64,000 nt of DNA, from positions 3,383,823 through 3,447,822 of the forward strand of contig NZ_CH672395.1 of the NCBI RefSeq assembly GCF_000152985.1, written 5' to 3'. This document shows positions 8,201 to 17,259 of the stretch, one piece after another (position 1 is the stretch's first letter; the number at the start of each line of letters is the position of its first letter). Source of the stretch: Leeuwenhoekiella blandensis MED217 (GTDB lineage Bacteria; Bacteroidota; Bacteroidia; Flavobacteriales; Flavobacteriaceae). A model generated the notes under the pieces. That model was not told the origin of the DNA, made no database searches, and saw nothing but the letters and a program-made list of their open reading frames with translations. The translations under genes and the position numbers were made by a program.

Positions 8201-9169
8201 TTGAACACCTACGAGCAGATTCTAGACAGCGCCAAGCGAACCATCGCGATGGAACTCGAAGCTGTCGCTAATCTCCACACCCTTATTGACCAAGACTTTG
8301 CTAAAGCTGTTTCTTGTATTTACAACGCCAAAGGCCGGGTAATTATTTCGGGCGTTGGTAAAAGTGCAATTATAGCGCAAAAAATAGTAGCGACCTTAAA
8401 CTCTACAGGAACACCTGCGGTTTTTATGCACGCGGCTGATGCTATACACGGAGATTTGGGCACTATTCAGAAAGAGGATGTAGTGATCTGTCTTTCAAAC
8501 AGCGGAAACACTGCCGAAATAAAAGTGTTGATTCCCCTGATCAAAAATCAAGAGAATACGGTGATCGCAATGACTTCAAATAAAGATTCGTTTCTTGCTA
8601 AAAATGCAGATGGGCTTATTTTGGCTTACGCCGAAAAAGAAGCATGCCCGCATAATTTAGCACCCACCACCAGCACCACGGTGCAGTTGGTTATGGGCGA
8701 TGCGCTGGCCTTAGCACTTTTAGACCTTCGCGGATTCTCAAAAGAAGATTTTGCCAAGTATCATCCCGGCGGTGCTTTAGGAAAGAAAATGTATTTACGC
8801 GTTAGTGACCTTACTGCACTAAACGACAAACCAGAAGTAGCACCCGACACTCCCATAAAAGCGGTAATTATCGAAATTTCACAAAAAAGACTGGGAGTGA
8901 CTGCCGTAACCAAAGACGATAAAATCGTAGGCATTATCACAGACGGTGATATACGACGCATGCTTGAAAAGAATGAAGTGCTCACAGGCCTTACCGCAGA
9001 AAGTATTATGAGCAAAAACCCCAAGCAAATTACTACAGATGCAATGGCCACCGAAGCCCTTGATATTCTAGAAACAAACAGTATTACACAACTCTTGGCT
9101 GTAGATCACGATAATAATTATGCAGGTGTGGTACATTTGCACGATTTAATTAAAGAAGGAATTCTATAA
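8201..9169 (+). CDS. kpsF: Arabinose-5-phosphate isomerase, KpsF/GutQ family (SIS + two CBS domains)
   Basis: Interconverts ribulose 5-phosphate and arabinose 5-phosphate, the first step of Kdo synthesis for lipopolysaccharide. The N-terminal half is a sugar isomerase (SIS) domain with GRVIISGVGKSAIIAQKI and the loop VICLSNSGNTAEI. The segment KYHPGGALGKKMYLRVSDL is diagnostic for KpsF/KdsD. Two CBS domains fill the C-terminal third (VIIEISQKRLGVTAV; IVGIITDGDIRRMLE). The start is TTG at 8201; it gives the normal N-terminus and 322 residues, the usual size. Its stop overlaps the tatC start by one base (TAATG), indicating translational coupling. With lptB downstream it links this operon to LPS assembly. 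Confidence 0.96.
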   Translation: MNTYEQILDSAKRTIAMELEAVANLHTLIDQDFAKAVSCIYNAKGRVIISGVGKSAIIAQKIVATLNSTGTPAVFMHAADAIHGDLGTIQKEDVVICLSNSGNTAEIKVLIPLIKNQENTVIAMTSNKDSFLAKNADGLILAYAEKEACPHNLAPTTSTTVQLVMGDALALALLDLRGFSKEDFAKYHPGGALGKKMYLRVSDLTALNDKPEVAPDTPIKAVIIEISQKRLGVTAVTKDDKIVGIITDGDIRRMLEKNEVLTGLTAESIMSKNPKQITTDAMATEALDILETNSITQLLAVDHDNNYAGVVHLHDLIKEGIL

Positions 9170-10017
9170 TGGCGAAAAACACGCAAGCAAATCCGGACGA
9201 AATGTCCTTTTTAGATCATCTTGAAGAACTGAGATGGCACCTTATACGAGCAACTTTGGCTATTGTCATTGTAGGTACGGTTGCTTTTATTTTTAAGGAC
9301 TTTATTTTTGACTCGATCATATTTGCTCCGGCTAATCCAGATTTTATTTCATACGAGTTACTGTGTAAAGTAGCACAAATGGTAGGCTCAGACAAAGGCT
9401 GTGTTAATGAGATGGACTTTACCATTCAGAACCGTACGATGGGCGGGCAGTTCAATGCTGCAATTTGGACCTCGATTATTGTAGGTATCGTAGTAGCATT
9501 CCCCTATGTGATCTATGAATTCTGGAAGTTTATTTCTCCCGGACTTTATGAAAAGGAACGTAAAAACTCGAGAGGCTTTATCATGATCTCATCGCTGCTG
9601 TTTTTTATGGGAGTGCTTTTTGGCTACTACATCATTGCGCCGCTTTCAATCAATTTCTTAGCCGGCTTCACTGTAGGTGATATGGTTAAAAACGAATTTG
9701 ACATTGGCTCCTACATCGGCTTAGTACGTGCCAGCGCACTAGCCGCAGGACTTATTTTTGAATTGCCAATCATCATTTATTTCTTTACCAAAATAGGTTT
9801 AGTCACTCCGCAATTCCTTAAAAAGTATCGCAAATACGCCTTGATCATCGTGCTTGTCGTTTCGGCAGTAATCACTCCGCCAGACATTTCAACTCAGGTC
9901 ATTGTTTCAATACCTATCTTGATTTTATATGAAGTAAGTATTTTTATTTCAGCATTTGTAACACGACAAGAAGCACGCGAACTGAAACGCGCTCAAAAAC
10001 GCAACAAACAACAATAA
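9169..10017 (+). CDS. tatC: Twin-arginine translocase subunit TatC
   Basis: Core receptor of the Tat pathway, which exports folded proteins across the inner membrane. The N-terminus contains the family hallmark MSFLDHLEELRWHLIRA, followed by about six membrane segments. FPYVIYEFWKFISPGLYEKE is the conserved cytoplasmic loop with its functional Glu. The first periplasmic loop is enlarged (around residues 45-85, with two Cys), common in Bacteroidota TatC. At 282 residues it has the expected length. It is coupled to kpsF by a one-base overlap. The TatA-type partner is not here but at 57238-57516. Confidence 0.97.
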   Translation: MAKNTQANPDEMSFLDHLEELRWHLIRATLAIVIVGTVAFIFKDFIFDSIIFAPANPDFISYELLCKVAQMVGSDKGCVNEMDFTIQNRTMGGQFNAAIWTSIIVGIVVAFPYVIYEFWKFISPGLYEKERKNSRGFIMISSLLFFMGVLFGYYIIAPLSINFLAGFTVGDMVKNEFDIGSYIGLVRASALAAGLIFELPIIIYFFTKIGLVTPQFLKKYRKYALIIVLVVSAVITPPDISTQVIVSIPILILYEVSIFISAFVTRQEARELKRAQKRNKQQ

Positions 10018-10028
10018 AACCCCTATAT

Positions 10029-10394
10029 ATGTCAGAAAAGACCTTAAATCAAGTTGAAGAATTTAATGCATACCGTTCAGAAATGAACGAGAAAATTCTA
10101 GGTGATAAAAACAAGATCATCAACCGCATTTTTAATTTAGACACCAACGCGTTTGCTCCCGGAGCTCTAGACGTAAAAACCAAAGAACTCTTAGGTCTTG
10201 TTGCCTCTACCGTTTTGCGCTGTGACGATTGTGTGCGCTACCATTTAGAAAGCTGCCACAAAGAAGGGGTTACCAAAGCTCAAATTATGGAAACGCTTAG
10301 CATCGGCACATTAATTGGTGGTACGATCGTGATCCCACATTTGCGTCGTGCGTATGAATACTGGGAGGTTCTTGAAGAAAACGCTTCAAAATAA
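10029..10394 (+). CDS. Carboxymuconolactone decarboxylase / AhpD-like family protein
   Basis: Small all-helical protein of the AhpD-like fold. The 121-residue sequence contains the redox motif CDDC (Cys65 and Cys68) followed by a histidine in CDDCVRYHLESCHKEG, the pattern of AhpD-type peroxidase partners and other CMD members. The downstream helix LSIGTLIGGTIVIPHLRRAYEYW is also characteristic. A thiol-disulfide role is plausible from the CxxC and nearby His, but the actual partner or substrate is unknown. It lies 11 bases after tatC and before lptB, in the same orientation, and is probably in the same operon. Confidence 0.85.
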   Translation: MSEKTLNQVEEFNAYRSEMNEKILGDKNKIINRIFNLDTNAFAPGALDVKTKELLGLVASTVLRCDDCVRYHLESCHKEGVTKAQIMETLSIGTLIGGTIVIPHLRRAYEYWEVLEENASK

Positions 10395-10448
10395 TACTTG
10401 AGTCTTAAAAGCTGCGTTGTGTAAACGTGGTATTTTAAATTAAAACAC

Positions 10449-11189
10449 ATGAAACTACGAGCAGAAAATTTAATGAAGTCTTACAAAGGCCGAAAAGTGG
10501 TAAAAAGCATTTCGGTTGAAGTTGAGCAAGGCGAAATCGTAGGACTTTTAGGTCCCAATGGTGCAGGAAAAACCACTTCATTTTATATGATCGTAGGACT
10601 TGTTAAGCCTAACGGCGGAACGATCTACCTCGACAATAAAGACATTACTAAATACCCGATGTACAAACGCGCACAAAACGGTATTGGGTATTTGGCTCAG
10701 GAGGCTTCGGTTTTTAGAAAGCTGAGCATTGAAGAGAATATCTTGAGCGTTCTGCAAATGACCAAATTGAGCAAGAAAGAACAACTTGCCAAAATGGAAG
10801 AACTCATCGATGAATTCAGCTTGGGGCACATTCGCAAAAACCGCGGAGATTTACTTTCTGGTGGTGAACGCCGCCGTACCGAAATCGCGCGCGCGCTCGC
10901 AACCAATCCCAATTTTATTTTGCTTGACGAACCTTTTGCCGGAGTTGACCCGGTAGCGGTTGAAGACATCCAACGCATTGTCGCGCAACTGAAACAAAAG
11001 AATATCGGAATCTTAATTACCGACCATAACGTTCAGGAAACGCTTGCCATTACAGATCACACCTATCTTATGTTTGAAGGAAGCATCCTAAAACACGGTG
11101 TTCCTGAAGAGTTGGCTGCAGATGAAATGGTGCGAAAAGTGTATTTAGGTCAAAACTTTGAACTGCGTAAAAAGAAATTGTTTCAATAA
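10449..11189 (+). CDS. lptB: LPS export ABC transporter ATP-binding protein LptB
   Basis: ATPase that drives extraction of lipopolysaccharide from the inner membrane and its transport to the cell surface with LptF/G/C. Walker [10 protein letters not shown] (about residues 35-43), Q-loop in [16 protein letters not shown], signature [16 protein letters not shown], Walker [14 protein letters not shown] and H-loop ITDHNVQET are all present. The segment [19 protein letters not shown] is diagnostic for LptB rather than other ABC ATPases. At 246 residues it has the usual length. LptF/G/C partners are not in this window. The kpsF gene in the same stretch fits an envelope-biogenesis operon. Confidence 0.96.
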   Translation: MKLRAENLMKSYKGRKVVKSISVEVEQGEIVGLLGPNGAGKTTSFYMIVGLVKPNGGTIYLDNKDITKYPMYKRAQNGIGYLAQEASVFRKLSIEENILSVLQMTKLSKKEQLAKMEELIDEFSLGHIRKNRGDLLSGGERRRTEIARALATNPNFILLDEPFAGVDPVAVEDIQRIVAQLKQKNIGILITDHNVQETLAITDHTYLMFEGSILKHGVPEELAADEMVRKVYLGQNFELRKKKLFQ

Positions 11190-11201
11190 AAAAACCTGTT
11201 T

Positions 11202-12455
11202 TTATTTTTTGATATAGGCTCGGGTTTGCTCGATCCAATCTGCCGAATATTCTAAAAACACATCTGGCGTTACTCCAATTCCTTCATAAGGCAAATACTT
11301 TTTATGTGCTTTTGAAGAAAGACTCAATTTAAAATAACCACTGGGTAATTTATGCGATTTACCCTCAAGCTCGTAGGTCAATATTCCTTTAGAATAATCT
11401 CCTAACACCATCACATTGTCTAAAGCGCGCATTTTTAACGCAAACTGTTCTGCATTGCTTGCCGTATTTTGATTGATCAAAATATAGAGATGATGCCTTT
11501 TAGCATAGCGCCTGAGTATTTTGTACAACAGTTTAGAATTACGATCTCCTCCTCCATAATTATTTCTTAGATCAACGATAAGATGATCACCCAGCTGTTT
11601 GTTTTTTAAAGTCTCGTAGAATGCTTCGGCCTTTGAAAGCGTAGGATTAAAACCGCTAAAACTCCCCACTTTGATATAAGAAACTTCGCTGTCCAAACCT
11701 TCAAACTGATAGTTTTCTTCAGTATTTTTTGGGAGCCAAAAGTCTTTTTGATCAACATGCTTTTTCAAGCTCAGACTGAAAAATGTCCCGTTGTTCAGTC
11801 CAGTTCTGATCATCATCGGGGTTTTGGTCTGATAATTCCCCATTACCGCAATGAACTTCCCCTGAGACTGCGGCAGTAAGATTCCTAACTGTTCTCCTGC
11901 GCTCCATAAAGGCAATTGAGATTCTAGAATGCGCATCTCATACCCCTCTTCACCTTTACGTTTTACAACGCCTACTTTTAATTTAGAACCTGCCGAATAG
12001 ACTCCTTCAACCGCGCTTTCTGGAACTGTTTTAAGCCTTTGCTGAAGCTCTGAAACAGCATCAAAATGCGGATACATAGCATAAAAATCAGTTTCTTGAT
12101 AAGCTGTAATTTTCTCGGCTTCCGTTAATTCTTCAGCAACTTCTTGCTGTATTCCATATAAACTGTTGTGGCCGTCATTTAAAAGACTAACCGCTTTGGC
12201 CAGTAAAACATAGCAATCAAAAATCGAAGTTGTGCTTTCAGCTTTTGCTAAAAGAACTTCCGCAGCCTTATCAAACCCGGAAGTGTTCTTGCCGTAATCG
12301 ATCTTATAAGCAGGACTTTGTTTTAAAACATTTACCAAAAACTCCAGATCCTTTGAACAATCACAAGCAGCTTCCTGCGCCATTAAAGAGCAGGTTGAAA
12401 GCATAATTAAACAAAGAAAATAGAGCGAAATCTTAATTTTAAGAGCAGTCTTCAT
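11202..12455 (-). CDS. Secreted S41-family (tail-specific protease-like) peptidase
   Basis: Probably a periplasmic or surface protein of the C-terminal processing peptidase fold. A signal peptide (FLCLIMLSTCSLMAQEAACDC, cut around AQEA; a Cys follows) is followed by a helical N-terminal region. The core motif HLIVDLRNNYGGGDRN and ILINQNTASNAEQFALKMRA match the S41 catalytic core, with the Ser in TASNAE in the position of the nucleophile. PGTRFS-type strands and a clear PDZ domain are not obvious. The 417-residue length is normal for non-PDZ S41 members. It is convergent with lptB. Substrate unknown. Confidence 0.85.
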   Translation of the reverse strand: MKTALKIKISLYFLCLIMLSTCSLMAQEAACDCSKDLEFLVNVLKQSPAYKIDYGKNTSGFDKAAEVLLAKAESTTSIFDCYVLLAKAVSLLNDGHNSLYGIQQEVAEELTEAEKITAYQETDFYAMYPHFDAVSELQQRLKTVPESAVEGVYSAGSKLKVGVVKRKGEEGYEMRILESQLPLWSAGEQLGILLPQSQGKFIAVMGNYQTKTPMMIRTGLNNGTFFSLSLKKHVDQKDFWLPKNTEENYQFEGLDSEVSYIKVGSFSGFNPTLSKAEAFYETLKNKQLGDHLIVDLRNNYGGGDRNSKLLYKILRRYAKRHHLYILINQNTASNAEQFALKMRALDNVMVLGDYSKGILTYELEGKSHKLPSGYFKLSLSSKAHKKYLPYEGIGVTPDVFLEYSADWIEQTRAYIKK

Positions 12456-12544
12456 CGGTTCGATTTTTAAAAGTTTGATGAGACAAATCTAAAAAGCGAC
12501 TTTAAGCCAAGCCTCTATTCATGGGTGTTTGGGATGAAACACCG

Positions 12545-13336
12545 CTAGTTTGTGGTGAAATCAAGTACGTCTTTAACCTTAGGGAGATAGGTTTTTGAAA
12601 CCGAACATTGCAAATCGTGAATCATCGTGATCTTGAACTTGCCATTTTCAGAATTTATATACTTATAATGATCGGGGTTGATCAAATACGAACGATGCAC
12701 CCGAAGCAATTGTGGTAAATCTGAAGCAACAGCGCTTAGTGTATTTCGTATGAGATGTTTTTTAACGCGATTGTCTTCGGTATAACTAACCTCAACATAA
12801 TTATCTGCACTGCTTATCATAATGAGTTGGTTCCACGCCAATCTAAACCCCTCATAATTGCCCGATCCGGAAATAGTGATTTTTTGTTCTTCTTCCCTTT
12901 TCTCCAGATAACGACCAAGACCATACCTCCCCGCCTCAACAATAGGCAAAACCACCAAAAGCGCCGGGATGTAAATAGATTTAATAAAATACAATAAGGA
13001 ATATGGGTTGGGCTCATAAGGAACTACAACAAATAAATATACCAGACGCACCATTACGAGCCCCAAAAGAGAAAAGGCAAACAGCATCAAAAACTCAGAA
13101 CTTAACTTCCAAACTCTGGCATTATAAACATAAAGCCAAGACTGCAAAGGCAAAAGCAAGAGATAACCGAAAGAGGCCACAAGGCTATAAACCGGTAAAT
13201 AAAGTAACTTCTCATCAAAATAAAGCTCTTTGATATCAAGAGGCTCTGTAAAGAACAAAAAGACAAAAACCCATAGAAATAAGCCTACAGCGATAAATAG
13301 ATGATGTCTTAAGGAAGGATCAAATGGAAATCGCAT
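12545..13336 (-). CDS. Membrane-bound LytTR-family transcriptional regulator
   Basis: Putative DNA-binding regulator with a membrane sensor part. The N-terminal half carries about four hydrophobic segments (HHLFIAVGLFLWVFVFLFF; LPVYSLVASFGYLLLLPL; LLMF-like LMLFAFSLLGLVMVRLVYLF; LLYFIKSIYIPALLVVLP). The C-terminal about 100 residues form a LytTR domain, with ISSADNYVEVSY, KHLIRNTLSAVASDLPQLLRVHRSYLIN and the final VSKTYLPKVKDVL. No REC domain is present. ATG at 13336 was chosen over the GTG at 13342 that overlaps the upstream NUDIX stop. No linked histidine kinase was found; this membrane-LytTR architecture is known in Bacteroidota but its signals are mostly unknown. Confidence 0.88.
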   Translation of the reverse strand: MRFPFDPSLRHHLFIAVGLFLWVFVFLFFTEPLDIKELYFDEKLLYLPVYSLVASFGYLLLLPLQSWLYVYNARVWKLSSEFLMLFAFSLLGLVMVRLVYLFVVVPYEPNPYSLLYFIKSIYIPALLVVLPIVEAGRYGLGRYLEKREEEQKITISGSGNYEGFRLAWNQLIMISSADNYVEVSYTEDNRVKKHLIRNTLSAVASDLPQLLRVHRSYLINPDHYKYINSENGKFKITMIHDLQCSVSKTYLPKVKDVLDFTTN

Positions 13337-13341
13337 AACCA

Positions 13342-13965
13342 CTAATCTGAAAACACAGCTTCATTCCCTTTTGCGATCGCTACAAGTTTGCTCAATTGCT
13401 CCTCAAGAATACGATCTTCTGACAACTCAGGCAACGCATCGAGCGCAAACCAATTCACTTCACCAATATCAAAATTGGGCGCAAAATCACCTGCTGTAAT
13501 TTCGCATAAATAGCATAATTTATACACGTAATGCGGTTGCAGCGGGTGCGCATAATTTCGTTTATCGAGCACTGCCAGCAAGCGTTTTACTTCTGCTTTA
13601 AAACCGGTTTCCTCTTCGATTTCTTTCAATACGTTTTCTGTAGGCGTGAGTCCTACATCTGCCCAACCTCCCGGAAGCGTCCATTTACCGTCAACGGTTT
13701 CTTTAACTAATAAAACTTCTCCTTCAGCATTTAAAATCAGTCCGCGTACATCTACTTTAGCCGTGGGATAATCTGTTTCCGGTAGAAAAAAACCAGTGAG
13801 CTGTTCTACCGGCAAATCGCTCAAAATACTCATCATTTCTAAAGCCAATGCACGCAACTCTTCGTAACGTTCGGCATCATAATTCTCTTTGTTATAAACA
13901 AGGCCCGCTTCTGCTAAGGATTTTATTTGCTTTACTTGATTGAGTAGGTTTTCTGAAATGCTCAT
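13342..13965 (-). CDS. NUDIX hydrolase with N-terminal helical domain
   Basis: Hydrolase of a nucleoside-diphosphate-linked substrate. The Nudix box is complete: GGWADVG followed by the REXXEE-type helix KEIEEETGF (around residues 98-120). An N-terminal helical region (LLNQVKQIKSLAEAGLVYNKE) matches the NUDIX_N domain found in ADP-ribose or related pyrophosphatases of Gram-positives and Bacteroidota. At 207 residues the two-domain length is normal. It lies 2 bases downstream of the secreted DinB-like gene and directly upstream of the LytTR regulator, so the three are probably one transcript. The substrate cannot be read from sequence. Confidence 0.9.
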   Translation of the reverse strand: MSISENLLNQVKQIKSLAEAGLVYNKENYDAERYEELRALALEMMSILSDLPVEQLTGFFLPETDYPTAKVDVRGLILNAEGEVLLVKETVDGKWTLPGGWADVGLTPTENVLKEIEEETGFKAEVKRLLAVLDKRNYAHPLQPHYVYKLCYLCEITAGDFAPNFDIGEVNWFALDALPELSEDRILEEQLSKLVAIAKGNEAVFSD

Positions 13966-13967
13966 AA

Positions 13968-15113
13968 TTAATTTTTAAGCTGCGCTGCCGGAAGAATTTC
14001 TTCTTCTTTTTCTTCTGGCTTAATACGTTTCTGAAGCAACAAGATTTGACCTAAATGACTCGATTGATGTTCCATTACGTGAAACCATCCATAAAAATTG
14101 GTCATTCCTGCACCGGGAATCTCCTCTTGCAACCACGCATCATCACGCTTAGCAAGCTCTTTTTTAGTCTCGGCTCTAACGTCATTATACAAATCTAAAT
14201 AATATTGAGCTGTTTTCCCTTTGATCTGCTCGCGTCCTAGATCTCCCAAATCTAGTGCAGCTCCCCATTTGGCTTCCTCTTCTTCATTAAAAAATCGCCC
14301 TTCAAAGGTCAGGACCTGATATAATTTTTCGGCTGCAGCAAGATGATAAATAAGTGCGCCAATACTGTTAGCCTTATCATCCATTAAATAATCTAATTCA
14401 TAAACCGAATGCCCGCTCACTGCTCCTTCAACACGTTCCTTCATCGCATCAAGCATACTTACGAGCACTCCCATTTGAGGAGTAAAACCTTCCTCGGCAA
14501 TAATTTCCATTGGTCTTGCAGGTGTTGCTCCCACTCCCTTTATCAAAAGTGCCTGAGTTCCTGAGGCAGCATCTTCTGTAACATCAACACTATATTCTTT
14601 GACCTTTACCTGTTGACCTTCAGCAATACCGCTGCTCCAGTTTTGCAAGGGGTGTGCTGAAGTACTTTTTTCAAAAGAGGCATTGGCAATAGGCGCCTCA
14701 ACCAGTTGCCCAGTCTCATCTTCTAAAAACAATTTGAAATCGTCAAAGTAGAAGGCACCGTTTTGCATACACAAACCGCCAATATTCAAGGTTTTTGCCT
14801 GCGCATCAAAAGTACCGTTAATACTATATTCTTGATACGAAGATGAAGTGGCGGGACGATCCATCATATTGTCAAAAAAACCGGTTTCTTTGTTTTTATT
14901 ATCCACGCGCACCCACAGCCCGGCAACACCGTTGGGGTCCTCTGAAATCACTTTTATTTTTCCGGTAAGTTTGAATTTTACAGTATGTTCTGTTTTCACT
15001 TCAATAGACTGAGCAAAGGAGGTCCAGCCTCTTGAAATGGTTTTTTGAGCATTTACAGAAAAGCAAAGTGCAAAAATGAAGAGAACAGTAAGTTTAAAGG
15101 ATTGTGCTTGCAT
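13968..15113 (-). CDS. Secreted protein with N-terminal beta domain fused to a C-terminal DinB-like domain
   Basis: Unusual two-part protein. A signal peptide (FKLTVLFIFALCFSVNAQ) is followed by about 180 residues predicted beta-rich, resembling a carbohydrate-binding or jelly-roll module (VKFKLTGKIKVI; GAFYFDDFKLFLEDETG). The C-terminal about 160 residues are a DinB/DUF664-type four-helix bundle. Histidines that could form the metal triad are seen in ALIYHLAAAEKLY and in WFHVMEHQSSHLGQILLL. DinB-like proteins are normally cytoplasmic thiol transferases, so secretion and fusion are notable. ATG at 15113 was chosen because it places the signal peptide at the N-terminus; an upstream ATG at 15146 adds 11 polar residues. 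Downstream genes (NUDIX, LytTR) follow closely. Function unknown. Confidence 0.8.
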   Translation of the reverse strand: MQAQSFKLTVLFIFALCFSVNAQKTISRGWTSFAQSIEVKTEHTVKFKLTGKIKVISEDPNGVAGLWVRVDNKNKETGFFDNMMDRPATSSSYQEYSINGTFDAQAKTLNIGGLCMQNGAFYFDDFKLFLEDETGQLVEAPIANASFEKSTSAHPLQNWSSGIAEGQQVKVKEYSVDVTEDAASGTQALLIKGVGATPARPMEIIAEEGFTPQMGVLVSMLDAMKERVEGAVSGHSVYELDYLMDDKANSIGALIYHLAAAEKLYQVLTFEGRFFNEEEEAKWGAALDLGDLGREQIKGKTAQYYLDLYNDVRAETKKELAKRDDAWLQEEIPGAGMTNFYGWFHVMEHQSSHLGQILLLQKRIKPEEKEEEILPAAQLKN

Positions 15114-15179
15114 TGGTTCAGTTTTTTTGATTCTTTTAAAAGACACGCATTATACCCGAACGTTGCAAGAGGCAAGTCA

Positions 15180-15914
15180 TCAAGCTCTTGAGATCAATGA
15201 AAGCAATACATAAAGCACAATGATCACAGGTATAGCCGCAAAAGTCAACCAAAACAAAAGAATGATCGCCAAAAGTAAAAAGCCATATCTGATCTTATTT
15301 TCTGCTAGGCCCCAACTTTTAAATTTTAAGGCAAAGAGCGGAATTTCTGCATTGAGCATATAACAGCTTAGTGCAGTAAGCGCCAGTAAAAACCAGGTGT
15401 TTGTAATCAGGGTTTCGGCGATCGCGTAATCCTGAAACTGTACAATAAGCGGAAGACTTAAAATTAGAAGTGCATTCGCCGGAGTGGGCAATCCTATAAA
15501 TGATGTAGTTTGGCGGGTATCAATATTAAACTTAGCCAGCCTGAATGCCGAAGCCAATGTGATCGCAAAACCTAAAAATGGAAGCAGCGAGACACTGTCC
15601 CAGGACATTCCGGCTTCTACCCAGCGCTCTCCGGTGTTCCAGTTCTCTAATTTATGCAGCATCTGAAACATCACCATCCCCGGCACTACCCCACTGGTAA
15701 CTACATCTGCCAGAGAATCTAACTGCAACCCGAGTTCGCCTTCCACCTTAAACATACGCGCAAAAAAACCATCAAAAAAATCAAAGAAAACACCGGCAAC
15801 TACGGCATATGCTGCATAATCTAAATGCCCGGTAGCTGCAAAAAACACACCCAACATTCCACAGAATAAATTGGCCATTGTAAATGCATTGGGAATATAA
15901 CTCTTGATGTTCAT
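15180..15914 (-). CDS. pssA: CDP-diacylglycerol--serine O-phosphatidyltransferase
   Basis: Makes phosphatidylserine, the precursor of phosphatidylethanolamine, from CDP-diacylglycerol and serine in the inner membrane. The CDP-alcohol phosphotransferase signature is split as DFFDGFFAR, a Gly eight residues on (EGELG), then DSLADVV (around residues 45-75). Several membrane segments follow, ending in LLLAIILLFWLTFAAIPVII. The N-terminus IPNAFTMANLFCGMLGVFFA is typical of the subclass II bacterial enzyme. At 244 residues it has the expected length. The region upstream holds a copy of the interspersed repeat (16029-16130) in the same orientation. Confidence 0.95.
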   Translation of the reverse strand: MNIKSYIPNAFTMANLFCGMLGVFFAATGHLDYAAYAVVAGVFFDFFDGFFARMFKVEGELGLQLDSLADVVTSGVVPGMVMFQMLHKLENWNTGERWVEAGMSWDSVSLLPFLGFAITLASAFRLAKFNIDTRQTTSFIGLPTPANALLILSLPLIVQFQDYAIAETLITNTWFLLALTALSCYMLNAEIPLFALKFKSWGLAENKIRYGFLLLAIILLFWLTFAAIPVIIVLYVLLSLISRA

Positions 15915-16028
15915 AGGTTTGTTATTAGCGTAATCTCACAATTCTTTTCGCTGCTAAAAATAGCGAAAAACTACGGTCAAAAAGAAGACTTATGAAACTC
16001 CTAACGTTTTCAAGCGAAGCTTTCAGCT

Positions 16029-16130
16029 TAAACAACCTCAGATAAGACTGTGAGACATTTATAAGTAACGTATTGTCAATTTTGATGTAAATAAAGGAGC
16101 ATTAAACCCTTTAGCTTCGCCAAAAATAAA
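16029..16130 (-). repeat. Interspersed structured repeat, copy F (divergent)
   Basis: Read on the minus strand this 102-nt stretch follows the plan of the other copies: TTTTTGGCG, then CTAAAGGGTTTAATGCTCC, then AAAATTGACAATACGTT, AATGTCTC and finally TCTGAGGTTGTTTA. It lies between pssA and the PorV-like gene, in pssA orientation. No terminator hairpin adjoins this copy. Confidence 0.65.
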
Positions 16131-16181
16131 ATTTAAATTCTCAGCAGATTTGACCACCTTTACACCAAAACGGCGTTTGGC

Positions 16182-17252
16182 TTGAAAAGCACTCTACTCT
16201 CTTTTATGCTCCTATGCACAGCTCTTTCTTTGAAAGCGCAAGCCGTACGCTCGTATTCTAATGAATTTTTGAACATTGGGGTAGATGCCGCCTCTCTAGC
16301 GATGGCTAATGCCGTTACTGCCAGCACTTCTGATGTGAACAGTGGGTATTGGAATCCCGCCGGATTGGTAAATCTCGAGGACAATCAACTCGCGCTGATG
16401 CACGCCAGTTATTTTGCCAATATTGCCCTTTACGATTATGCCGGCTTTGCAAAACCCTTAGACGACCGTACAGCCCTGGGTGTTTCTTTGATTCGCTTTG
16501 GTGTGGACGACATTCTCAACACGACCCAACTTATTGACGCAGACGGGAACATCGACTACAACCGGATCAGTTTATTTTCTACCGCAGATTATGCACTGAC
16601 TGTCTCTTTTGCCCGCGAGATGCCGGTACAGGGTCTTAACATTGGAGCAAATGCAAAAGTGATACGGCGTATTATAGGAGATTTTGCATCGAGCTGGGGT
16701 TTTGGGATTGACTTAGGCGTGCAGTACAGCGTGGGGGAATGGCATTTTGGAGCTATGGCGCGTGACATTACCACATCGGTAAATACATGGGCTATAGATG
16801 AAGAACAATTTGCTACGATTAGCGATGCGGTTGAAGGTCAAAATCAGGAATTACCAGAAACACTGGAAGTTACCATCCCAAAATTACAATTGGGCGTCGC
16901 ACGTAATTGGCTTATTAATTACGATTATTCGATTAAAGCTGAAGTTGATTTGATGATGCGCTTTACACAAACCAATGATATTCTCTCAAGCGCTGCTGTA
17001 AGTGCTACGCCGGCGGCAGGAATAGAATTTGGTTATACCGGTCTTGTTTTCATTAGAGCCGGTGTTGGCAACTTTCAAGAAATCACCCAGCTCGACGGAA
17101 GCAACCGTATAGGTTTTCAACCTAACATTGGCGTAGGTTTTCAATACAAAGGGATTCATATTGATTATGCACTAACCGATATTGGAGATCAAAGCGCTGC
17201 GATCTATTCTAATATTTTCTCTTTGAAATTAGACTGGGAATTGTTCCGCTAG
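16182..17252 (+). CDS. PorV/PorQ-family outer-membrane beta-barrel protein
   Basis: Predicted outer-membrane protein related to PorV/PorQ, which serve the type IX secretion system. A signal peptide (LLSFMLLCTALSLKAQA) precedes the family hallmark FLNIGVDAASLAMANAVTA and SGYWNPAGLV, followed by alternating beta strands to the end (HIDYALTDIG; IFSLKLDWELF). At 356 residues it is in the family range. The start is TTG at 16182; no better start gives a signal peptide. It is not linked here to other type IX genes, so it could be a PorV-like paralogue rather than the main PorV. Fold assignment is firm, exact role inferred. Confidence 0.85.
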   Translation: MKSTLLSFMLLCTALSLKAQAVRSYSNEFLNIGVDAASLAMANAVTASTSDVNSGYWNPAGLVNLEDNQLALMHASYFANIALYDYAGFAKPLDDRTALGVSLIRFGVDDILNTTQLIDADGNIDYNRISLFSTADYALTVSFAREMPVQGLNIGANAKVIRRIIGDFASSWGFGIDLGVQYSVGEWHFGAMARDITTSVNTWAIDEEQFATISDAVEGQNQELPETLEVTIPKLQLGVARNWLINYDYSIKAEVDLMMRFTQTNDILSSAAVSATPAAGIEFGYTGLVFIRAGVGNFQEITQLDGSNRIGFQPNIGVGFQYKGIHIDYALTDIGDQSAAIYSNIFSLKLDWELFR

Positions 17253-17259
17253 GGAAGGC

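Noticed and set aside
16029-16181. Repeat copy F as a riboswitch or leader of the PorV-like gene
   Set aside because: It is oriented toward pssA, away from the PorV-like gene, and matches no riboswitch I know; it was kept only as a divergent copy of the repeat.
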